Assembly (NCBI GenBank): GCA_009760855.2 | Contig: WPIO01000001.1 | Location: forward strand, 3,432,001 to 3,496,000 | From: Cristatella mucedo | Lineage: Eukaryota > Bryozoa > Phylactolaemata > Cristatellidae | DNA length: 64,000 nucleotides | Reading direction: 5' to 3' | In this document: positions 23,621 through 32,194 of the stretch, piece after piece | Position numbering within the stretch: the first letter of the stretch is position 1 | Layout of the letters: every line of letters starts with the position of its first letter | Program-made: the position numbers and the translations under genes | Notes under the pieces: generated by a model | Seen by the model: the letters and a program-made list of their open reading frames with translations, nothing else | Database searches by the model: none | Told to the model about the DNA's origin: nothing

Positions 23621-24234
23621 AAGACCGAGATATGACCGAACTCCCTTGAAACGAGCATGTACGGCAACCACACTGACAGACCTGACAGATATAAGCTAGT
23701 CGGATGGATCTACCACCAAATTTCTGCGCCGCACTAAAGTAATGAAGAGAAAATCCGCACCGAAACCACTCAATCGAGAGGCCGCCCAGGACGCCCATAC
23801 CTGCGGAAGTGGAATCGGCCGTGACCGTGGCGGGAGAGGACCGGCGGGCGCTTCCGGTTAATCTGGCGATTGCCAACGGTCGCCCTCCCCATTGCTGGTG
23901 TTCCGTGGATGTGTACGATTTGCACCAGTACGAGTTAGTATTCTACGGGTCTGCGTGCCAATATGTCGTGACATACTTGACGCGTAGCGGTTATTTCGTA
24001 TTGCGTAGTCTAATGAACCCCCTCGGCCGCTTTTGCATCCCTGCCTGTTCGTCCTGTTCGCCTGTAGACGACATTAGGCTGCGCAGGGCGAAGCTGTGCT
24101 TTAGTTCGCGGTATGCGAGGGTCGCCGTTGCAATTAGAGAGCGCGTCGCATGCTGATCCGATGCTGCCGTACACGGCGTGACCTTACTGCAGTATTTGGC
24201 TACCACGGTGGCTTGCAAAGAATTTTACTAGCTC
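23621..24234. other. No gene seen
   Basis: GC-rich at 23760-24170 with open frames on both strands but no recognisable family. Confidence 0.35.
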
Positions 24235-24800
24235 TTAGTTCTCTCTCGGCTAAATTATTGTAATTCCCTTTTGGCTGTACTACCGTAAAAAACCTATAGG
24301 CCACTGCAGCTGTCGATGAAAAAGCTGCAAGGCTATTGTACTAATTTCAGAGGTTTGAACGTGTGTCTCCTTTGCTGGAAGAGCTTGGATGGCTACCGGT
24401 TGAGATAAGTTCTTACGCTGACCCACAAGGCCCGCCACGGCTTGGCTCCTTCATACGTAGCTGAACTGCGTGCCTGTTTCAGCCTCCTCATTATCTCAGG
24501 TTCTGTATGGGCTATAAATTAGCTGTTCTATTCTTCTGCTTGAAGACCTTTGGCGACAGAAGCTTTTGCTCTGCAGGTCCTAGACTGTGGAACTCACTTC
24601 GACAATTCTTTCGCAACGGCAACTACTCTTCTGCTGCCGACTATGGCTCATCTTTTCCAGTCGTCCTGAGCTGCTACTTTCACGCTGCTCACTACCTCAG
24701 CTGCTCTCCTAACCTTTCACTCGCTCCAAGTTCTTTACGCGCTCTAAGAGAACTTAAACTCTATTCAGGTGCTGCCTCAGACAGCCGTGCTTGAAAGCCA
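24235..24800 (+). mobile_element. CR1/L2-like LINE fragment, second subfamily
   Basis: C-terminal reverse-transcriptase-ORF remains distinct from the main L2 family: VSPLLEELGWLPVE at about 24365-24405 and KTFGDRSFCSAGPRLWNSL at about 24540-24600 are typical of the end of CR1/L2-type ORF2. The sequence then passes into a minus-oriented SINE-B-like tail fragment at about 24735-24775. Broken by stops. Confidence 0.65.
24735..24776 (-). mobile_element. SINE-B-like tail fragment
   Basis: The minus strand ends CACCTGAATAGAGTTTAAGT TCTCTTAGAGCGC: the shared terminal hairpin only. Confidence 0.5.
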
Positions 24801-25401
24801 TACTTACTTACCCTGCTATGCCAGCTACCTGCATTCATATAACAGGTCGAGCAGTGATTAAGTGATTGCTGTGCACAACCCCTACATGCAGACCGAGTGC
24901 CGAGCCATACTCTTCACAGTAGTTATTGGAAACAGCCTGAATCGAAAAAAATCGAATCGAAAAAATCGAATTGAATCGAAAAAACGCACCCAGGCACCGG
25001 CCAATCGTGAGGCCACGGGAGCCGTGAGTCTCGAGCCTACCGGAAATAGTTCATTCTATCCTATCTAGATCCTACCGAGCAAGTCAATCCTGGTCTCTTA
25101 ATACCGATCTTGGTCCGGAGCTTTATAAAACTAAATAGTAGGAAAAAGAAACAGAAGCAGAAAGATATGATACATTGCATTCAGCAAGCATGCCTGCACG
25201 TGCGGTCGCGCACACACCTCACACGCACACAATACCAGATACCTGAGGCATAGGCATAACCACTTCTAGTGCTTCGGTGGACACTCGGCAGCAGTGACAA
25301 ATCCAAGTCGCAGTGGCAGAACAGCCATGAGCACGGCAGTCACGCGCTGAGAGCTGAGGACAGTGGAAGGACGCAGGAAGCAGCGCTGCTGTTAAGCTTA
25401 C

Positions 25402-25654
25402 CAGAATCGCTATAGCCGTCCCACCTGAACTCGCCCTCCTCAGCTCTGTAGTTCAGGCCGAGCCACACCCCCTGCCTGTTGGGCCACAGAGCCGATGCAT
25501 TGCTGGACAGCCACGACTGAAGGTCAGAATCCATAACTGCAACTAGGCGCCCATTTCCCTGGTGACATGATGTGCGAGCATCGTTACAAGATTTCTCAAT
25601 GCCATTAAACTGATAGCACGCCTGTCCACTCGGATATATTGGCCCATCCAATCC
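25402..25654 (-). CDS. C-type lectin-like domain exon
   Basis: A single open exon with acceptor CTGCCCGCAG and donor GTAAGC. It encodes a partial C-type lectin fold: CYQFNGIEKSCNDARTSC (first Cys and helix 1), GRLVAVMDSDLQSWLSSN (helix 2) and VWLGLNYRAEEGEFRWDGYS (the WIGL-like motif and following strand). The C-terminal half of the domain, with the last two conserved cysteines and any calcium site, should be on a downstream exon, which I did not find. Function is unassigned; such domains are usually extracellular and often bind sugars. It may be part of a larger gene or a leftover exon. Confidence 0.7.
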
Positions 25655-25824
25655 CTGCGGGCAGGTTAGCAACGGCAATGGCATGTACTGCGCTACAAAA
25701 AATAATCAAAGAACATATGACCTTGCCAACTTTTCGGATGTGTATGTGCAGCAAGGTCCACAGGCAGCAATCGATGCCATCAGAGCGTGGCTTCGGCAAG
25801 CCCTGAGCTGATGCTGCAGCAAGA

Positions 25825-25970
25825 GAATTAGCTGTTCCATTCTTCTGTTTATAGACCGTTGGCGACAGTAGCTTTAGCTCTGCAGGTCCTAGACTGTGAA
25901 AGTCGCTTTCGCAATTCTTACGCAACAGCATCTACTCTCCTGCTGCCGACTATGGCTCATCCTTTCTAGC
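25825..25970 (+). mobile_element. LINE fragment, repeat of 24520-24660
   Basis: This stretch aligns by eye with 24520-24660 (shared blocks CTCTGCAGGTCCTAGACTGT and CTGCTGCCGACTATGGCTCAT truncated to 20 here). It is a second copy of the same CR1/L2-like subfamily. Confidence 0.6.
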
Positions 25971-26287
25971 TTTCTCTTTGTTGCGTGAGATTAAGTCCAT
26001 TGGCTACCGAATGTGTACTTAAAGTTGCTTAGGCTGTGAGTGTGCTATACAAAACTCTCCTGTGTAACACCCACATAGTCTTTGTGGAGTTACAGAAGGA
26101 GATACATTACATTATCGTCATGGATGCCTGCAACAGTAACCCCGTCTCGGAAACTTCAGCTGTGCTCTGAAAAAAGTTTGGTGTAAGAAGTCAATCGGAC
26201 ACGAAATGTAAATTTTTGGGGCTCTTTAAAAAGTTCTGGGCTGGAGCTCATAGATTGGTATAATGCTTCCAAATTGTCCTACTGCCA

Positions 26288-26425
26288 TCCTGGTTTGGCC
26301 CAGGGGTTGAAGTGCTTGCTTTTGTAGACCGAGGTCGTGGGCTCGACCCCTGAGGTGTATGTGAAGCACCTATATAGAGAGTATATTCTCTTAAGGGGCT
26401 GAATGAATTATATTTCTTATACTTT
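26288..26425 (+). mobile_element. SINE-B copy, diverged
   Basis: TGGTTTGGCCCAGGGGTTGA (A-box region), GGTCGTGGGCTCGACCCCTG (B-box region), then ATGTGAAGCACCTATATAGA and an AT-rich tail. Internal bases have drifted and the terminal stem is partly lost. Confidence 0.75.
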
Positions 26426-28179
26426 ATGTTATGCTTGGCTTTGCTCAACAGGCAGTCACTTGGCTATTAACTGGAACTTGCCTATCTTGAGAAGTCTATC
26501 GAATTGCAGCCTTATTATCTGACGCTGATAGCAGTAGGAAGCTGCCGCCATGAGACCGTGAACCATGGAACAGTGTAGTTTGCAAGAGTACTAAACCTGG
26601 GATTAAAATGAAAACTCTCTCTTTCTCTCTCTATCTTGCTTGCAATTTGGCTCCTGGGCAATAGCCGGTGGCAGCACAGTGGATGACGGCAAAGCTGCTG
26701 AACTGGTCTAATCTCGGCCCTCATGGCATCCTGCATTGACCTGTAAATATTAAGGGGAAAGTCAAGAAAATGCTTAAAAATTGGTCTGACAATCGAATAT
26801 TTTCTTATGGTATCTTTCACTAGAAAAATGCGTTAAAAATGGAATTCAAGTTCCGACGACTTCAACGCAAAACAAAAATGCTCATGCAAACCATGACTAA
26901 CCTGATGTAAACCAGGAGCAACGTATCTTCAAATAACAAATTTACTAATCTCAGTATCATATGTGACTTGTATCCCAACTTATTGAACCTTAGTAGTTCG
27001 GGGTACCTGTGTGAAGCTTGTTGAGATGCATGCTCGTGACTTTAAAAGCTTTATTTTCAGTGTAGCTTTGCACTATGTAAATTCCATAACTCGGCCATTA
27101 ATTTGTGTATCAGAGGGAAATTTGAAAAGTGAGCTCAATTCTGCTTGTTTAATGTAGCCCCGGAATAACGGTTACTGACTAGGTAAGGGGCCTGTGGACC
27201 TGTAAGGTTTCAACTAGCCTAGCCACATGAAGTGACGAATTTGCTTCCAGCTATAAAATGGCCTAGGCTACCAAGTAGTATTACTGCAAAGGCCACGTTT
27301 TTTCTCTTTTTATTTGTGTCCGACGAGATGCCTAAAGCTAGAGGGCTAGGAGGCAAGGGAATTTGCTGAGTTCTCAGGACAGTGCCACGGCTGCAGCTCT
27401 CAAATTGTAACTGCTCTCAAAATGCGACTTCTCTCAAATTTGACTGCTCTCAAAATTCGACTGCTTTCAAAATTCGACTGCTGGACTGCATTCGGGACTA
27501 TGCCCACTGTTTGACTGACCTGTATGAGGAGTGCATGGCTGGGTGGCCCAGCCCTTCACCTTATCGTGATTGGCTGCCTCTGGAGAGCTTGAGGTTAGGC
27601 CTTCTCATTGACTATGGCCTGCTTTCAGAAAATGGCATCCAGGAGTCCACATCAAAGGATTAATTCCTAAATAGCAGTGCTGACCCAATTGAAGCAGCCT
27701 TTGTGTTGAAGAAGGTAGTGTTGAGGCTGGCTCTTTAGAAGAGAAGGACCTTGCACAATCTTACCGATGCCGAAGTAAAATGATTTATCAAGATCTGACT
27801 GATTGGCAAGCAAAACCTGGCCAATCATGGCACTTCAGCACTCTCAGCTGGGCTGCCGGACCATCGGGATTCTGATCTACTAATGGTCCCAGCACTCTGC
27901 GACGTCATGACTTGCACCGACTGATATAGGATTGGCTAGAGAACGGCACCTCTGCTATTTCTTCTTTCACATCCGGCACAGCTACATGCCCTGCCGTCGT
28001 GTCCTGCAGCGTGGCTTCCACTTTCAAGCTACCGATTCGCCGTGTCAGAATGTGACTCAGCACCCTTCCACTCGGCATGCGATTTCGTGTCAAATTATTC
28101 GTGACGTCATGTCGTGCGTGCAGGCCAATGGTGAAGGCTCATTTCCACGACGCGACCGGCACAGCTCCTGCGAAATTTG
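26426..28179. other. Upstream region of VHL, no other gene supported
   Basis: At 27395-27485 there is an imperfect tandem of a ~18-bp unit (CTGCTCTCAAAATTCGA). The frame running out of it to a stop at 27663 reads LLDCIRDYAHCLTDLYEECM onward, without stops and with unusual Cys/Trp content. I do not recognise it and do not call it a gene. The promoter of VHL is expected in the last few hundred bases. Confidence 0.35.
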
Positions 28180-28296
28180 ATGGCTCTGGGCCATGAGTTC
28201 AGGCACGTGCAGTCTGATGTGTCGAAAGTTCAGTCGTTCGTGCGGTTCAAGAATCTTACTCAGGTCCAGGTGACGGTAATTTGGATCGACTTCAAG
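28180..28296 (+). CDS. VHL: VHL exon 1
   Basis: Starts at ATG 28180 (MALGHEFRHV) and ends with donor GTATTT after WIDFK, phase 0, 39 codons. It holds the first strands of the beta domain. The only alternative would be an upstream exon adding an N-terminal extension. Confidence 0.8.
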
Positions 28297-28758
28297 GTAT
28301 TTCCGTGTGAGTGAAACATGGGGCTTGTCTTGGGCGAGCAGTCATCTGATGGTGCGTCGGCAGTCGCCACTCACCTGTCTGCAGGGCAAGGGCCATGCGT
28401 TTGGTGCGCCTGTGGAACCTGGTAGAACAGTTGATGTCAACACCTATGCTGGGCACAAGTGGACATTTCGAGCGACTGGCACTCGGTACCGACTGTGTGC
28501 CACAGACGGCCAGTGTGTGTGGTCTGCACGCCCATGGACAGAGAGCCGGGGTCCCCAGTCCCATCTGGCTCAGCGCGTCGTGGTCGGCATTTGTACTCCG
28601 GGTAAGCTGAGTCTAGCCAAGCGACATTCATGTGCTTCTGGTACTCTGCTGGTTCCTTTGCCTTAATTACTTCATGCATACATGGCTGATCATAAACTGA
28701 GCTGTGATTTGACACCAAGCAGCATGTTGTTCAGGTGTACATTGGATTTGCTCTGTGT

Positions 28759-28794
<36 letters not shown>

Positions 28795-30322
28795 CACTTG
28801 ATAAAGCGCCCTCAGAGAACTTAATCTCTTTCTAGGCGCATTACATTTGCTGCAAAGTGATATGCAATAGAATAGTAAGTAAAATCATGCTTGAAAAACA
28901 AACAACATGAATAATATGGTTAGGGGTGACATGCACAGGGTCAGCATGCAAATGTGGTTAGTGGCAGCATGCACAGTGTCAGCACGCATAAGCACATCAA
29001 GGACGAATCACAGGGACCCACTAAATGCTGTCCTTAATAGGTGTGTTTTTAAGTTTCTTTTAAATGTGGTCAGGTCATGGGATGTTCTGACGCAGGTCGG
29101 GAGGGAGTTCCAGGCTTTGGGAGCATATGAACTAAATGCACGGTCTCCAAAGGATTCAAGGTTTGTACGAGGTATTTGTAGGCTGTTGGATTCCGAAAAG
29201 CGGGTGGTACGATGCTTGGCCTGATGGGGTAGTATATCTGAAAGATAGGCTGGAGCCATAGAATGAAGAGACCTAAAAGTGAGCGACAAAACCTTGAAGT
29301 CAATCCGTTGCCTCACTGGTAGCCAGTGCAGGTCGGCGAGAAGTGGAGTAATGTGGCAACTGCGACGCTCACGACAGACAAGCCTAGCTGCAGAGTTTTG
29401 TACCAGCTGCAATCGCCTGATCGCACATGCTGGTAGGCCAGTAAGCAGTGAGTTGCAGAAGTCGAGACGGGATGTCACGAATGCATGGACCAACTTGGAC
29501 GTGGTATCTCTATCTAAACAAGCCCGAATTTTAGCAATGTTATGAAGCTGAAAATAGGCAGATTTGACTGTGGAGCTGATGTGGTCGTCTAACGAGAGGT
29601 CGCTTTGGAATATGACACCAAGATTTTGAGCTGATTCGACAGGAGATATGCCGGCAGAGCCAATTTTGAAAGTCAGCCTTTCCAATTTCTGAATCACACT
29701 GGGTTTGCCCATAACTAGTAGGTTAGTTTTATCATCGTTTAGTTTTAGAAAATTTGCTGCCATCCATGTGCGGATGTCATCAATGCATGCAGCAAGTGAG
29801 TTGAGAGAATTTGAGGTGCTCGAAGGCTGGGAGGGATCAAAGCAAAGGTAGAACTGAGTGTCATCCGCATAGAAGTGAAAGCCTAGATTGTGCTTGGCAA
29901 TCACATCAGCAAGAGGCAGAGTATAAACCGTGAAAAGGACCGGACCTAGCACAGAGCCCTGAGGTACTCCATATTTTAGAGGTACTTCAGATGATCTTTG
30001 TCCATTCACGTCAATACTCTGGAATCTCCCACTGAGATAGGACCTGAACCACTGCAGAGCAGTGCCAGTGATGCCCAGGCGAGATGAGAGGCGCTCTAGA
30101 AGTACTTTGTGATCGATAGTATCAAAAGCTGCCGAAAGATCGAGCAAAACAAGCAGAGACACTCTACCCATGTCTGCATTCCTAAGTAGGTCGTTGTATA
30201 CCCGAAGCAATGCTGACTCTGTGGAGTGATTAGCTCTAAAGCCAGACTGGAACTTACTAGCAAGGTGAGGTTTCGATATAGGAGTTTAGCTGATCCGCCA
30301 CGACCCGTTCCAGTGTGTAATA

Positions 30323-30419
<97 letters not shown>

Positions 30420-31388
30420 TTGTGGGCATGTGTTTGTGTGCACACGTGGGATCGTCAATTGTCAACTATCTTGCCAGTCACGGAGCTGTCACGCTAGACT
30501 CGGACAAGCTCAATCAATGTGATCGTGTAGCAACTTAGCAGCTAAGTTACCCGTCACTCTGCTACTTGCAACCGAGCTTAAACGGGAAAAAAGTCATCTC
30601 AGATACCGTAGCCAGTCATTTTGTGTGGCTCGACCTATGCGGTCGCTGGCTCCACAACCAGCCTCGAACGCAGGAGGACTGCTGTCATGGAGTGGCAAAT
30701 CGGGATTGGGTACCGGAAATTTTAATCTAGGCTGTTATCAGGTCTATTGTAAGCATCTCACTGTGCTCCCTAATATGTGCTTGCCGGTTTGCATGCTCTC
30801 ATGGGGAGTGGGTAGAGCGTTTCATTAGCTCTGAAGCATTAAATGTATGTATGAGCATTTACCTGAGGGGAGGGGCCAGCCCAGGCGCGTAGGCCGCCCG
30901 GCCTCAACCTGCTAGGCGATCCTCTCTGGGCATGGCCGTGTGCCGTTCAGCAGCTTCAGCTCACTCTGAGCGATCGGTACTCATTGAGACCGACCGTAAG
31001 ACTGGTAACAGAAGTTCTACCGTATGCCGAAGCTAGCCGAATGGCTGGTGGCCAGCTGGTTGTGGCATGTTCTGCTGCTGGCCCCTTCTGCTGCTGCTGC
31101 TGTGCCACGTTCGCCTGCTTGCCGCTGGCATCCAGAAGTATATGATCGACCGGCAGCGCCGAGACCTCGTGCTGCTTTGGCTGCTTAGCGGCGCAGCGAC
31201 GGGTCGCCCCCGACGACGCTGCTGTTTCAGTGTACCGGCTCTCCGAGCTCTGTCTCATGACGCTGAAGCCACTGCTACGAGACAAAGGAGCTGACGCCGT
31301 GAACCAGCTGGACATACCGGCTAGCCTCAGGGCCGACCTGGCCAATGGCAGCAGCCTGCACCATTTCAACGGCTTGATGACCGCGTAA
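28180..31388 (+). CDS. VHL: von Hippel-Lindau (VHL) tumour suppressor homologue
   Basis: Substrate-receptor subunit of the Elongin B/C-Cullin 2 ubiquitin ligase that recognises prolyl-hydroxylated HIF-alpha. Three exons (28180-28296, 28385-28601, 31231-31388) join in phase to give 163 residues, close to the short human isoform that starts at Met54; there is no acidic N-terminal repeat. The beta domain contains VTVIWIDFK and YAGHKWTF, where Trp88, His115 and Trp117 of human VHL are conserved while Ser111 is Thr and Tyr98 appears as Phe. The alpha domain has VYRLSELCLMTLKPLL, keeping the Leu and Cys of the Elongin C contact (human 158 and 162), followed by VNQLDIPASLRADL. Intron 2 is 2.6 kb and contains an antisense L2 copy. 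AATAAA at 31643 is a candidate poly(A) signal. Residue numbering is from knowledge of the human protein and is aligned by eye. Confidence 0.85.
28385..28601 (+). CDS. VHL: VHL exon 2
   Basis: Acceptor CTGTCTGCAG and donor GTAAGC, phases 0 and 1, 72 full codons plus one base. It carries the hydroxyproline-pocket strand (YAGHKWTF) and the rest of the beta sandwich. Confidence 0.85.
28738..28793 (+). repeat. (AAT)n microsatellite, tail of the L2 copy
   Basis: (TAA)n run of about 33 bases at 28761-28793 forms the 3' tail of the minus-strand L2 insertion. Confidence 0.9.
28762..30310 (-). mobile_element. L2-like LINE with an open reverse transcriptase ORF
   Basis: The best-preserved L2 copy in the window, in antisense orientation inside VHL intron 2. 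An uninterrupted 400-codon frame (30210-29008) covers most of the reverse transcriptase and the C-terminal domain: LLVLLDLSAAFDTIDHKVLL, YGVPQGSVLGPVLFTVYTLP, FHFYADDTQFYL (catalytic YADD near 29870), LHWLPVRQRIDFKVLSLTF, and the end TAFSGSL. The upstream part has a 2-base deletion near 30270 compared with the copy at 63885 and is cut off at a (GT)n tract near 30310, so endonuclease is missing. It ends in the hairpin and (ATT)n tail. Placement in the CR1/L2 group comes from these motifs and the 3' tail. Confidence 0.93.
30329..30417 (+). repeat. (GT)n microsatellite
   Basis: Pure (TG)n tract of about 85 bases abutting the truncated 5' end of the L2 copy. Confidence 0.97.
31231..31388 (+). CDS. 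VHL: VHL exon 3 (alpha domain)
   Basis: Acceptor CTGCTGTTTCAG; two bases complete the Val codon split from exon 2, then 51 codons to TAA at 31386-31388. LSELCLMTLKPLL is the Elongin C-binding (BC-box, SOCS-box-like) helix. Confidence 0.85.
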
Positions 31389-32042
31389 CCAGTGCAGCCG
31401 ACATCGAGCGTACCCTGACTCGCCCCTCCCCTACTACTAGTCTACCTCTCTTGTACCAGAGAGCTGCTTACCTACCAGGGAGCTGACTGCAGGACAGGTT
31501 AGAGCCACGGAGGTGGTGATAACCAGTCTGCAAAGTGGATGCTTGGCTATTGTGCCGATCTCACGGACACATTTGGCACCATGGCCAAACTATGCCAGCT
31601 ATGGATCTGCCTTGCTCTAGAAAGCTTAGCTATCTTTAGCAAAATAAAATAGCTGCTGCCGGCAGCACCACACGCGCTGCCGCTCTAGAGCTTTCAGCCC
31701 GGCGCTCGCTCCTGCCTGCGAGGCAGCTGCAAAGCTTCCCACCGTCGAGCGTAGGCAGCAGCGCTTTCACCGGCACCGGCCGTTTCCTTGGCCCAACAGG
31801 CCCACCCAAGCGATCGATCGGGCTCGGCACAGTGCGGCCTCAAATCGGCTGGCGTACAGCAGCTGCCTTTTATATTGCGGCATTCGTACTCGTGGTCAGA
31901 TCGCTTCGAAGTGCAATGTTACTACGTCATGCGTCGTCGTGGACAGGATCACGTCCCTGACACGTGCACGAGCAGCATCGGCGCGGCGAAAATGAGCGGA
32001 AAGCACTACATCGTCGCAGAAGCAGCGCCCGCGCTCGCCGCC
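31389..32042. other. Convergent 3' intergenic region of VHL and SOD2
   Basis: VHL (plus) and SOD2 (minus) end 654 bases apart. It holds a candidate VHL poly(A) signal (AATAAA, 31643-31648). No further gene is seen; the GC-rich open frames here have no family signature. Confidence 0.5.
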
Positions 32043-32194
32043 TCAGTTCTCCATGCGCGCGGTGCGCAAGCGGCTCTCCACGTCGGCCCAGTTGATGACG
32101 TTCCAGATCTCCTTGATGTAGTCGGCTCTGGCGTTCTTGTACTGCAGGTAGTAGGCGTGCTCCCACACGTCGATGCCAAGCAGAGGCACCATGC
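32043..32194 (-). CDS. SOD2: SOD2 last exon
   Basis: Acceptor CACTTGCAG, two bases completing a Gly codon, then 49 codons and TGA. It contains the metal ligands of the [11 protein letters not shown] motif and the conserved IWNVINW segment. Confidence 0.95.

Noticed and set aside
27382-27663. 93-codon frame ahead of VHL with an unusual Cys/Trp-rich end
   Set aside because: It begins inside a short tandem repeat, lacks splice evidence or a known family, and cannot be joined in phase to VHL exon 1, which has its own ATG.
30096-30538. Thr-His and Cys-Val repeat frames
   Set aside because: Products of the (GT)n tract.
31067-31294. Plus-strand frame beginning MFCCWPLLLLLL that looks like a signal peptide
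   Set aside because: It overlaps VHL exon 3 in another frame and owes its Leu run to a (CTG)n-like stretch.
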